Assembly: GCA_963788505.1 (NCBI GenBank)
Contig: CAWBGY010000011.1
Location: forward strand, 1 to 64,000
Source: JAIQFF01 sp963788505
GTDB lineage: Bacteria; Acidobacteriota; Terriglobia; Terriglobales; Acidobacteriaceae
DNA: 64,000 nucleotides
Direction of reading: 5' to 3'
Part shown: in pieces, positions 1 to 7,744 of the stretch
Position numbering within the stretch: position 1 is the first letter of the stretch
Layout: the number at the start of each line of letters is the position of its first letter
Translations under genes and position numbers: made by a program
Notes under the pieces: model-generated
Databases searched by the model: none
Told to the model about the DNA's origin: nothing
The model's input: only the letters and a program-made list of their open reading frames with translations

Positions 1-36
1 GCGGCGAGTGATTTCCTTGGCGAATGAATCAGACAC
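1..36 (-). CDS. 5' end of a divergent gene, product unknown (partial)
   Basis: Reading leftwards, a GGAGG ribosome site (positions 44-48) precedes a GTG start at 34-36 with a 7-base gap. Twelve codons (M-S-D-S-F-A-K-E-I-T-R-R) stay open to the window edge. This is too short to identify. It is divergent from the semialdehyde dehydrogenase, so the two may share the promoter region at about 50-230. Confidence 0.55.
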   Translation of the reverse strand, partial: MSDSFAKEITRR

Positions 37-233
37 GTTCGTACCTCCAGTGGGAGATGAACCATTCGTGCGGCGCCAGTCTACAGCAGTTGCCCGCAGA
101 CCCGGCTGAAAAATAGATGCCCCGTCCTCTTCACGCGAAGGTGAACTGCTTGCCTGAGCCTTCGCAACGGGACCAACCGATATACTATTAACGCGCAACG
201 CCGAGCACAGAGCATTCGGGAGGCAGAACAATC

Positions 234-1844
234 TTGAGAATATCGGGACACTCAATCATCGGATTCCGTTCAGGCACCGACGCCGGGCCAACTTTTCGCG
301 CCACGAATCCCCGCACCGGCGAGCGCCTGCCGCCGGACTTCTTCGGCGCGGGAACCGACGAAGTCAATCTGGCGGCAAGTCTGGCGCATGAAGCTTTTGC
401 CGCCTACAGCCAGTTTTCGGGCCGCGAAAAAGGAAAGTTCCTGCGCACCATTGCTTCCAAAATCGAAGGCGCGGTGGACGCAATTGTGGAGCGCGCCGAA
501 CTGGAGACTGCTCTGCCCAAGGCGCGCCTGCAAGGCGAGACCGCACGCACCTGCGGCCAGCTTCGTCTTTTCGCTCAAGTCGTCGAAGAGGGATCGTGGG
601 TCATGGCCCGGATTGACCGGGCGGACGCCAGCCGTAAGCCCGCGCCCAAGCCTGATCTGCGTTCCATGCTGCTTCCCCTGGGCCCGGTAGTTGTTTTCGG
701 CGCGAGTAACTTTCCCCTGGCCTTCTCGGTGGCCGGCGGAGACACTGCCTCGGCGCTGGCCGCGGGAAATCCCGTGATTGTCAAAGGGCATCCCGCCCAT
801 CCCGGCACCAGCGAACTGGTCGGCCAGTTGTTGCGGGAGAGTGTTGAGGAATGCGGCTTGCCGGAAGGAGTTTTCTCACTCTTGCTCGATTCAGGCGCCG
901 AGGTAGGTGTGGCCCTGGTCAAACATCCTCTGGTGAAAGCCGTGGGCTTCACCGGATCGCACCACGCCGGAAGAGCACTGATGGACTTGGCGGCCGCCCG
1001 CGCCGAACCCATCCCGGTGTTTGCCGAAATGAGCAGCACCAATCCGGTTTTCATCTTGCCGGGCGCGCTGCGGGAAAACGGCGACAGCATCTCGACCGGA
1101 ATGTTTGCATCGCTCACTCTGGGAGCGGGACAGTTCTGCACCAAACCTGGAATCGTCTTCCTGCCCGAAAGTGCCGACGCCACAATCCTCATCGACAAAC
1201 TACGAAAACTGGTCGGTGAGTCCAGCCGGTTCCACATGCTCACCGCTGGCATACGTGCTTCCTATCAATCCGCCACCATGCGCCGCCAGACAGAAAAAGG
1301 GGTCAGGCTCCTGGCCGCCAGGCCTGCCGCTGCCAGCGAAGATGAAACTGGCCAGGAGCACAGCGTAGGCGCGGTGCTCTTCGAAGCCGACGCGGAATCA
1401 TTCCTGCAGAATCCAGACCTGGCAGCCGAAGTCTTCGGTCCTGCGACTCTGGTCGTCCGCCACTCCACTCGCGCCCAGCTACTGGAACTCGCCCGCAACC
1501 TGCGCGGCCATCTGACCGCGACCATTCATGGCACCGAATCCGATCTTCGCGAGTTCAGCGATTTGATCGAGGTCCTGAAACATAAGGTTGGCCGGCTGGT
1601 CTTTAATGGATTCCCCACCGGAGTCGAAGTTTCCCCCGCCATGGTGCACGGCGGCCCTTACCCTTCAACTTCCGATGGACGCTCGACGTCGGTCGGAAGC
1701 CAGGCGATTTTCCGTTTTTGCCGTCCTGTCTGTTATCAGGGATTTCCCGAAGCCCGGCTGCCCGACGAATTGCGAGACTGCAATCCCCTCGCGATCTGGC
1801 GCATGGTCGACGGAGAAATGACCCGGGAGCCGCTGCCGACTTGA
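234..1844 (+). CDS. Alpha-ketoglutaric semialdehyde (2,5-dioxovalerate) dehydrogenase
   Basis: NAD(P)-dependent aldehyde dehydrogenase, 536 aa. The expected reaction is oxidation of 2,5-dioxopentanoate to 2-oxoglutarate, the last step of oxidative pentose, glucarate and hydroxyproline degradation. The active site is complete: Asn159 in FGASNF, Glu265 in FAEMSSTNP, and the nucleophile Cys302 in GAGQFCTKPG. The stretch around residues 160-200 (PLAFSVAGGDTASALAAGNP) is typical of the ketoglutaric semialdehyde dehydrogenase subfamily. The start is TTG at 234, preceded by GGGAGG at 219-224. Inside this window its natural partners would be the IlvD/Edd dehydratase (23.6-25.3 kb) and the FAH-family hydrolase (35.4 kb), but they are not adjacent. 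The subfamily call is good; the exact sugar acid is inferred. Confidence 0.88.
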   Translation: MRISGHSIIGFRSGTDAGPTFRATNPRTGERLPPDFFGAGTDEVNLAASLAHEAFAAYSQFSGREKGKFLRTIASKIEGAVDAIVERAELETALPKARLQGETARTCGQLRLFAQVVEEGSWVMARIDRADASRKPAPKPDLRSMLLPLGPVVVFGASNFPLAFSVAGGDTASALAAGNPVIVKGHPAHPGTSELVGQLLRESVEECGLPEGVFSLLLDSGAEVGVALVKHPLVKAVGFTGSHHAGRALMDLAAARAEPIPVFAEMSSTNPVFILPGALRENGDSISTGMFASLTLGAGQFCTKPGIVFLPESADATILIDKLRKLVGESSRFHMLTAGIRASYQSATMRRQTEKGVRLLAARPAAASEDETGQEHSVGAVLFEADAESFLQNPDLAAEVFGPATLVVRHSTRAQLLELARNLRGHLTATIHGTESDLREFSDLIEVLKHKVGRLVFNGFPTGVEVSPAMVHGGPYPSTSDGRSTSVGSQAIFRFCRPVCYQGFPEARLPDELRDCNPLAIWRMVDGEMTREPLPT

Positions 1845-1884
1845 TCGTGCAGAGCCCCCCGCGACATGCTAAAGTTTAGTCCAC

Positions 1885-1923
1885 GGAGAGGTGGCAGAGC
1901 GGCCGAATGCGGCGGTTTGCTAA
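1885..1923 (+). pseudogene. 5' half of tRNA-Ser(GCU), truncated after the anticodon loop
   Basis: The sequence reads as a tRNA 5' half: acceptor strand GGAGAGG (1885-1891), TG, a D arm with stem GCA/TGC (1894-1910), then the anticodon stem 5' strand GCGGT and loop TTGCTAA with anticodon GCT (1919-1921). The 3' anticodon strand (ACCGC expected) is replaced by TCTCC, and no variable arm or TTCGAAT T-loop follows. Loss of similarity exactly after the anticodon loop is typical of a tyrosine-recombinase attachment site. It cannot make a functional tRNA by itself. Confidence 0.7.
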
Positions 1924-2014
1924 TCTCCCGAAAACCCTTGCTGGAAGCCTGTTTTCATCGCTTTAGTAGTTGGCAACAGAGTTGCGTTGACCGCATTTGA
2001 CCCCGTCTGTAGCT

Positions 2015-2124
2015 AATCGTGCAGTAAATCATGCAGTAGAAAATCCCCTGAACAAACCGCCGCACACTTCGATTGTTCACCTTTCCGACGTTTAACCATG
2101 CAGTAGAGACACAATCGTGCAGTA
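2015..2124 (+). repeat. Four copies of a 12-bp repeat, AAYCRTGCAGTA
   Basis: Copies start at 2015 (AATCGTGCAGTA), 2027 (AATCATGCAGTA, directly abutting), 2094 (AACCATGCAGTA) and 2113 (AATCGTGCAGTA, identical to the first). They lie 90-200 bp inside the tRNA-Ser junction. Directly repeated short sites at this distance from a tRNA breakpoint look like integrase arm-type or excisionase binding sites. The role is inferred, as no integrase gene is in the window. Confidence 0.7.
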
Positions 2125-2299
2125 AGACACGGCACGAAGGTGGCATTGTTCTGGGCACGGTGAGTCAGTAGAATTCAGACAGCATCAAGAGCAGCCCGTC
2201 CGTTCGCGACGGTGCTCACCAACCGAGGGGTCAGGGTTTCGATCTCCACGGTGGTCGCCTCTAGGCAGATGCGGCGGTCAACCCGCAAAGGACAAACCC

Positions 2300-2563
2300 A
2301 TGAGACAGGCTCAGATCAGACGTGTACGTCGGCACGCTTTGACGTTGGTCAAATCAGGACGCCAGAACCATGCCACCCCATCCCCGCTGACTCAGAAACT
2401 GGCTGAGACGCATTACGCGGACGCGACCGAGCAAGAGCTAATGGCTGTGGCCCAGAGAATTCTTAGGGCCGCACGCTTGACAACGTTCGTGCCCCAGACC
2501 AAAGCAGACGCAGTTTCGATCATCGAGGGCATCCGGCCTGCCGGGAGGTCATATGCACGATGA
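2300..2563 (+). CDS. Small hypothetical protein (accessory region)
   Basis: 87 aa, basic at the N-terminus (MRQAQIRRVRRHALTLVKSG). An AAGGA ribosome site lies seven bases before ATG 2300. No family is recognised. Residues 30-75 (QKLAETHYADATEQELMAVAQRIL and on) look helical. It overlaps the next small gene by 11 bases, so the two are probably translationally coupled. Its position directly inside the tRNA-Ser junction suggests cargo or a leftover of an integrated element. Confidence 0.5.
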   Translation: MRQAQIRRVRRHALTLVKSGRQNHATPSPLTQKLAETHYADATEQELMAVAQRILRAARLTTFVPQTKADAVSIIEGIRPAGRSYAR

Positions 2564-2768
2564 ATCGAGGGTGTCGCAGCCTGACGTTCTCGTCAACAAC
2601 GTCGGGACGCTGTACACGTTCTGTCCCTTGACTCTTCGGGCTAAGGAATGGATAGACGAGCATGTCGATGACGATGCTCAGTGGTTCGGGCACGCACTTA
2701 TCGTCGAACATCGTTATGCGTGGGGACTGGCTCAGGGGATGAAGGACGACGGGCTGGTGCTGGAGTGA
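2553..2768 (+). CDS. Small hypothetical protein of a mobile-element-associated type
   Basis: 71 aa, acidic. GGGAGG at 2540-2545 is well placed for ATG 2553. The core (TLRAKEWIDEHV, then DAQWFGHALIVEHRY) resembles short hypothetical proteins I have seen in bacterial accessory regions, where a sequence of the form W-(I/F)-(D/E)-E-H-V-x5-Q-W-F-G is followed by E-H-R-Y. No biochemical function is known to me. It overlaps the preceding ORF and sits 26 bases before the next. Confidence 0.55.
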   Translation: MHDESRVSQPDVLVNNVGTLYTFCPLTLRAKEWIDEHVDDDAQWFGHALIVEHRYAWGLAQGMKDDGLVLE

Positions 2769-2794
2769 GACGACCAAAGGACAGGCGGTGAATC

Positions 2795-3112
2795 ATGTGC
2801 CTCGAATACTACCCTGAGTGCGGCGACGGCGGGGACGGTTGCTGCGAACGGTCGCTTCGTCGTGCCCTTGTCTACGCCAAACGAGATACAAAGCGAAACG
2901 GGTCAACTGTCACCAGAGTCTATTGTCAGCGGATCGGCTTCCAGTTGTACGCTTGCTGGGAGGTCAGAGGCGGCACTCGTATTTCGGAGTTTGTCGATGC
3001 TTGCTGTCCCGTATGTGCAAAGGCCGAGTTCATCGGCAGACTTTTCGATAAAGCGTTGGACGAACTAAATCGGATGTATTCGCTCACCGACAACCGAACG
3101 GAGAACCGATGA
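2795..3112 (+). CDS. Small cysteine-rich hypothetical protein
   Basis: 105 aa with nine cysteines: C2, C9, C16 and C17 near the N-terminus, C49 and C58 mid-protein, and C74, C75 and C78 (CCPVC). The pattern could bind a metal, but no named zinc-finger family is recognisable. The AAAGGACA stretch upstream at 2774-2781 also occurs before the first ORF of this cassette (AAAGGACA at 2287-2294). It ends where only non-coding sequence follows up to the kinase gene. Confidence 0.5.
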   Translation: MCLEYYPECGDGGDGCCERSLRRALVYAKRDTKRNGSTVTRVYCQRIGFQLYACWEVRGGTRISEFVDACCPVCAKAEFIGRLFDKALDELNRMYSLTDNRTENR

Positions 3113-3540
3113 CGCCTGAGGTTAATAGCTGGAACTCGATCTAACGGACAACGCCGCCGAGTCGCTATTTGTCGGACAGCGAGCAGCATTTCCGATGGGG
3201 GTTCCCAACTTCCGGTTTGCCGACGATCCGGAAGTAAAGTGCCGAGAAGCGCGTTTCTCGTTACTTATCACGCCAAGGCTTCTCAAAACCCGACTTCTGA
3301 ACGGCGAGTAATTTCCGGTTTGCCCGTGATCGAGGCACAATCCCAAGAGACGCCGCTATTTGGCCGCGGAGGTGACTTCTATCTAGCCGACTGCCTTCGA
3401 CAGTGTTTGAGGCTATAATTCCCGCCAATGGGGCATCGGGGCTTCTCGCGTCTTACGAACGACGCGTCCTCGGCATTGCAGCCCGCTGGTTAGCACAAGG
3501 ACTGCGGTTGTAGTAGTCGTTCACTCGACCGGACTCGGGC
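3113..3540. other. Non-coding stretch before the kinase gene
   Basis: No convincing ORF is present. It holds a copy of the 22-bp repeat at 3308-3329 and a partial second copy around 3209-3221 sharing TTCCGGTTTGCC. A TATAAT hexamer occurs at 3414-3419, but no good -35 box stands at the usual distance. This is probably the inner or right margin of the element remnant plus the kinase promoter region. Confidence 0.5.
3308..3329 (+). repeat. Left copy of a 22-bp inverted repeat
   Basis: Identical over 22 bases to the reverse complement of 6882-6903 (core TAATTTCCGGTTTGCCCG). The two copies face each other around the kinase and DinB genes. Beyond the 22 bases the flanks are only loosely similar. 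Confidence 0.75.
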
Positions 3541-6003
3541 ATGAAACAGGAACCTTGGCGGAAAGCCGACGATCTCTTCCACGCAGCGCTGGAGCGGACG
3601 CCGCGTGCGCGGCAAACATATCTTGACAGTGTTTGCGGCGCAGACACTGATCTGCGAAAGCGGGTCGAGCTACTACTGGCAAAAGCGCAAGCCGGAAGTT
3701 CTCTGGAAGAACCCACCACTGACAACGAGGACCCGTCCGTCATCCTGACGTCCGCGAAGTCATTGCTTGGCCAGCGCTTCGGACCCTATCAGATTGTGTC
3801 TCCGTTGGGTGCCGGTGGCATGGGTGAGGTATATCGGGCTCTGGATGCCCGGCTCGGTCGCGAGGTCGCCATCAAGATTTGCCAGGAAAGGTTCAGCGCG
3901 CGTTTCGAACGGGAAGCTCGGGCGATCTCATCCCTCAATCACCCACATATCTGCACCCTCTACGACATCGGTCCCAATTATCTTGTGATGGAGTTGGTAG
4001 AAGGTGAAACTTTGCGCGATTGGCTCAAACGTGCACCTGCCGTGGAGCCCAGTCTCGAGATTGCAAGGCAGGTCCTGGAGGCGCTTCGCGCAGCCCATCG
4101 TGCGGGCATCATCCATCGCGATCTGAAGCCAGAAAACATCATGGTGCGTTCTGATAGCTATGTGAAGGTGCTGGATTTTGGTCTGGCTAAAATGATGCCG
4201 ACGTCTCCTCTGCTCGGGACTCAAGCAACGGCAGGGGAGTCTTTGAGCCGGCCGGGGCAAGTCGTCGGCACGGTCGCCTATATGTCGCCGGAGCAGATTC
4301 TGGGTCAAGACACCGATCAGCGCAGCGACTTGTTCTCGTTTGGCATCATCCTCTATGAAATTCTGACCCGGCAACATCCGTGGCCCCGCAGTTCATCCGT
4401 GGACAGGCTGCACGCGATCCTCCACGATGACCCTCATGCCACTGCTTTGATGAGCGCGGAATTGGCCGCCATTGTGAATAAACTGCTGCGCAAGAGTCCC
4501 GCGGAGCGGTATCCGTCAGCCGAAACGGTTCTCGAAGCCTTCGCCAGCCGCGGGTCTTCCCCAGGAGTGCTCGCGGCCGGCGCGAGTTCGAAGCCTCTAA
4601 CTTCCATTGCCGTACTGCCCTTTGTTTTTTTGAGCGACGTCGAAGAATACAAGGCATTTTCACTAGGCTTTGCCGATGCTTTGATTACCATGCTGGGCAG
4701 CGTTGAGGATGTTACCGCGGTTCCGACATCGGCGATTCTCAACTACGCTGCCGGGAGCGACCCGGCGCACACCTGCCGCGATCTGGGGGTGCGCCACGTC
4801 TTGCAGGGGAATGTCCAGAAGCTGGGAGCGCACTGGCGCGTCTCGATTCAACTCTTCGACAGCAAGACCCAAAAGACAGCCTTTTCGGAAAAGCGTGACT
4901 TCAACATGGAAAACGTGTTCGAGGTGCAGGATGAAATTGGACGCTGGGCAGTGGAATCGCTGCAAAGCCGGTTTTCTCCAGCTGTGCCAAAGTCTCGCGA
5001 CCGTTACAGCAGTGACCCGGACGCGTTCGACGAATTCGTGTCCGGGCTGCGCGAGAGTTACTCGAACCAGCCAAAAATACTGTTAAGCGCCATCGAGCAC
5101 TTGTCTGCCGCCGTCGAGCGGGACCCCGAATTCGCGCTGGCCCACGCGACCTTATCGTGTGTCTGCATGAACCTGTACTACGAATTCGACCCACAGCGCG
5201 ATTGGCTGGAGAAGGCCGAGCACCATTGCCGCGTGGCCATGACGCTCGACCCTGCCCTTCCTGAAGCACACTATGCACGCGCATTCATCCTGTGGAGCCC
5301 GGCGAGGAATTTCCAGGCTGCTGAAGCCATCGCGGCTCTGGAACAAGTTTTGGCAGCACAACCTAATAATGAGCGGGCCCACAACCGGATGGCTGCGATT
5401 TGTTTGCATATCGGATGGCTTCAAGAAGCGCGGATGGCTTGCGAGCAGGCGAAGAGGTCGAATCCGAAGACTCGAAGTAACAACCTGCAGTTTATCTACC
5501 TCTACAGCGGCGAATTCGCGCGGGCGGAGAAGGAAGCGGAAAACTGGATCAAAGACGAAAGCGGCCACGGCACGTATGCTCTGTGGTATTACGCGCAACT
5601 TCCGCTGATGACCGGAGACCTGGATGTAGCCGAACAACGGTTAGCGGTAGCTTTGAAGAAACTTCCCGACGAGCCCTTGATCACCAGCTTGCAAGGCCTG
5701 TTGCATGCCCGGCGGGGCCAACCCGACCTTGCATCACAGTGTGTGAGCCGGGCGCTGGATTCCGCGCGTTCCTTCGGCCATACTCATCACACCTACTATC
5801 AAATTGCCTGCGTTTACGCCGTATTGCGCGAAACCCATAAGGCAGTGGAGTGGCTGGAGCGCAGTGTACACACCGGATTCTCCTGCTGGCCATTCTTCAG
5901 GATCGATCCCAATCTCGAAAACCTGCGTGAGAAGCCTGACTTCGAGCGACTCGTCGCTGACCTGGAACACAAATATACCGCCCGAAAGATCCAGAGGTCA
6001 TAG
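3541..6003 (+). CDS. Ser/Thr protein kinase with TolB-like region and TPR repeats
   Basis: 820 aa. An N-terminal helical region is followed by a Hanks-type kinase domain at about residues 78-345: glycine loop GAGGMGEVY (90-98), ATP lysine Lys112, catalytic HRDLKPEN (Asp194), DFG (Asp212), and GTVAYMSPEQ in the activation segment. All catalytic residues are present, so it should be active. Residues about 360-470 (TSIAVLPF start) resemble the TolB-like/FlgO-like domain found in acidobacterial kinases. The rest, to about 810, is TPR-type helices. No clear transmembrane helix is seen, so it is probably cytoplasmic. Domain order matches the large family of acidobacterial signalling kinases; the input signal is unknown. 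ATG 3541 has only a weak GA-rich site upstream. Confidence 0.9.
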   Translation: MKQEPWRKADDLFHAALERTPRARQTYLDSVCGADTDLRKRVELLLAKAQAGSSLEEPTTDNEDPSVILTSAKSLLGQRFGPYQIVSPLGAGGMGEVYRALDARLGREVAIKICQERFSARFEREARAISSLNHPHICTLYDIGPNYLVMELVEGETLRDWLKRAPAVEPSLEIARQVLEALRAAHRAGIIHRDLKPENIMVRSDSYVKVLDFGLAKMMPTSPLLGTQATAGESLSRPGQVVGTVAYMSPEQILGQDTDQRSDLFSFGIILYEILTRQHPWPRSSSVDRLHAILHDDPHATALMSAELAAIVNKLLRKSPAERYPSAETVLEAFASRGSSPGVLAAGASSKPLTSIAVLPFVFLSDVEEYKAFSLGFADALITMLGSVEDVTAVPTSAILNYAAGSDPAHTCRDLGVRHVLQGNVQKLGAHWRVSIQLFDSKTQKTAFSEKRDFNMENVFEVQDEIGRWAVESLQSRFSPAVPKSRDRYSSDPDAFDEFVSGLRESYSNQPKILLSAIEHLSAAVERDPEFALAHATLSCVCMNLYYEFDPQRDWLEKAEHHCRVAMTLDPALPEAHYARAFILWSPARNFQAAEAIAALEQVLAAQPNNERAHNRMAAICLHIGWLQEARMACEQAKRSNPKTRSNNLQFIYLYSGEFARAEKEAENWIKDESGHGTYALWYYAQLPLMTGDLDVAEQRLAVALKKLPDEPLITSLQGLLHARRGQPDLASQCVSRALDSARSFGHTHHTYYQIACVYAVLRETHKAVEWLERSVHTGFSCWPFFRIDPNLENLREKPDFERLVADLEHKYTARKIQRS

Positions 6004-6021
6004 CGAGAGCACCCACCTGTC

Positions 6022-6507
6022 TTACGTACCTGGGTCGTCGCCCGAGGGGCCGTAGATCGATGGAACCTGGCCCCCCATCGGCCGGATGTAGGTGCTCAAC
6101 TGGCCGCGGTGGTGGATGGCATCGAAGAAAATGTACCAAAGGAACTCACCGAGAGACGCTTCTCGGTACAGTTGGTCGTTGACGAGAAGCTGGGCCTTGC
6201 TCTGCCAGGAGTCTTCGTCAAGCCGTTCCATGCGATCGTCCAAGTCCGCGGAGTGTTGTCGAAAGGTGGAGAGGATCGTTTCTGGATCCGTCGGCGGAGG
6301 ATCTGGTTTCCAATTCACCCGTCCGGCGTCAACGAGATCACAGCAGGCCTTGGTCTCCAGGGCGAGTGTCCACACGATCTGCGCCGCCGAAGGCGACCGC
6401 TCGTGGGGGCTATAATCGAACCGCTCCTTGGGAAGCGCGTTCAGAACTTTTATGAATACCGGATACTCCGTTTTCCGGCGGCTCTGCAAGAATTCTCGTA
6501 CAGTCAT
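6022..6507 (-). CDS. DinB-family protein
   Basis: 161 aa from the chosen start. Four-helix DinB/YfiT-like fold with the expected metal-ligand histidines: one in the middle (RQHSADLDDRME) and the C-terminal DAIHHRGQLSTYIRPMGG signature. Members are metal-binding proteins, some of them thiol-dependent transferases; the substrate cannot be told. A GTG start at 6516 is also possible, but AAGGAG lies eight bases before ATG 6507, which decides the start. It converges on the kinase gene with a gap of 18 bases. Confidence 0.85.
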   Translation of the reverse strand: MTVREFLQSRRKTEYPVFIKVLNALPKERFDYSPHERSPSAAQIVWTLALETKACCDLVDAGRVNWKPDPPPTDPETILSTFRQHSADLDDRMERLDEDSWQSKAQLLVNDQLYREASLGEFLWYIFFDAIHHRGQLSTYIRPMGGQVPSIYGPSGDDPGT

Positions 6508-7172
6508 GATAGGCACTCCTTCCGGGGCTGCTGCAACCGGCCCCCATTGTGTTCAACCAGCATACATCTGATTAACAGCTGGTCGCGTTGGTCACGAGGT
6601 GAAGACTCATTGTCTGTGTCCCAACTAACCGTTTCCCAAGAGCCGATCCCCGCTGAGAGAGAACACTTTCCCGCCTGGTTATGAGGGATCGTAGCCCGCC
6701 GGCCGAACAGACCTCACCCAAGCGAATGGCCAGGTTGGACCTACAAATCTCCGGGCTCAATCGCCACACATGTGGCTGCGCGGGCTAGCCCGCATCATTC
6801 TTTTTGATGAACTGTCAATTCTCTGTTCGGCAAACAGGTAATGATAAATCGGTTTATGGGAAGTGATCGATTGCTCCTGAGTCACGGGCAAACCGGAAAT
6901 TACCCATGTTGTTGACGGCCCGACGCGGATTAGGTTCAAACGAAAGCGGGCGGGGGCGCATCAAGGATTGGAAATAATGTCTGGCGACGGCAGTGCCACA
7001 ATCGTACGTTTCCGCTCCGCCATGCTCCTGGAGATGCTCGATGGCATCGCATCATGAGGCATCTGAACCAGTCAGCGCAGCGATTTGAGAATTGAAGGCG
7101 GTTCTGTTGAACGCCTTGACCCTGACTCCGTAATTCTTGCCATCGACCTGGACTTTATATCCCCGGGGCCCC
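6508..7172. other. Long intergenic stretch, no gene seen
   Basis: About 665 bases without an ORF that has coding character. It contains the right copy of the 22-bp inverted repeat. GC-rich inverted sequence GGGCCCC/GGGCCC at about 7165-7184 overlaps the end of the next gene. Confidence 0.5.
6882..6903 (-). repeat. Right copy of the 22-bp inverted repeat
   Basis: Reverse complement of 3308-3329 with no mismatch. It lies in non-coding DNA upstream of the DinB gene. A 22-base identity is far beyond chance in a 64-kb window. Confidence 0.75.
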
Positions 7173-7535
7173 TTACGGGCCCATCATGTTCTTCATCGCG
7201 GTCATATGTTTATCCATGTGATCCAGTAGGGATTGCCACATGTCTATGTTGAGCTGTAACTGATTCCTCATGTCACGGTCGGACACTTTGCCGATTTCAT
7301 CTTTCATCTTTCGCAGGTTGGAATGCATGCTGTCTAGATCACTCTGCATATCTTTCATCATCTGCTCGTGCATTTTGGACATGCCATGCATGTGATTCAT
7401 GCCCATCATGCCCGTGCCGGTGGATTGGTCTTGGCTCATACGGCTGCCCGTCTCAGGCTTGTCGGGTGGATTCTGGGCAAAGCTCAACACTCCGAGAAAG
7501 GCCATGCCAACCAGTAAAGTTGCAATACGTTTCAT
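7173..7535 (-). CDS. Exported methionine/histidine-rich protein
   Basis: 120 aa. A signal peptide (MKRIATLLVGMAFLGVLSFAQ) is followed by a central cluster MMGMNHMHGMSKMHEQMM and an amphipathic helical C-terminus with many Met, His and Asp residues. Such Met/His clusters often bind copper or silver in periplasmic proteins; here that is inference from composition. An upstream in-frame ATG exists at 7553, but AAAGGAG precedes ATG 7535, which fixes the start. It is divergent from the universal stress protein gene, and the CRP/FNR-like palindrome at 7658-7671 lies 123 bases upstream of it. No named family is recognised. Confidence 0.75.
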   Translation of the reverse strand: MKRIATLLVGMAFLGVLSFAQNPPDKPETGSRMSQDQSTGTGMMGMNHMHGMSKMHEQMMKDMQSDLDSMHSNLRKMKDEIGKVSDRDMRNQLQLNIDMWQSLLDHMDKHMTAMKNMMGP

Positions 7536-7657
7536 AACCACTCCTTTCGACATTGCACCACGCCTCAGAAATAACCCTGTCGGCCGGTTCCTGCTTCAAG
7601 TAGTTCCATCTTGGCTCCCGTGTTTTCTAACCATTACACCTGACCCGGAGTGAAGCG

Positions 7658-7671
7658 GTGACGAGGATCAC
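7658..7671. promoter_or_regulatory. CRP/FNR-like palindrome 1
   Basis: GTGAC-GAGG-ATCAC, one of six sites fitting GTGAY-N4-RTCAC. It ends 73 bases before the start of the universal stress protein gene and lies between divergent genes. Confidence 0.65.
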
Positions 7672-7744
7672 ATGGCACAGGGAGGCTGATCACGTGAGTG
7701 CCCCGGCTCTTTGTATAGGCTGGAGGCGAAGTCTGGAGGAACTT

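Noticed and set aside
3390..3420. Promoter of the kinase gene
   Set aside because: TATAAT at 3414 is good, but no -35 hexamer lies 16-18 bases upstream.
7000..7172. Minus-strand stretch reading K-V-Q-V-D-G-K-N-Y-G-V after the Met/His-rich gene
   Set aside because: Short, no start codon, no recognisable family; probably chance.
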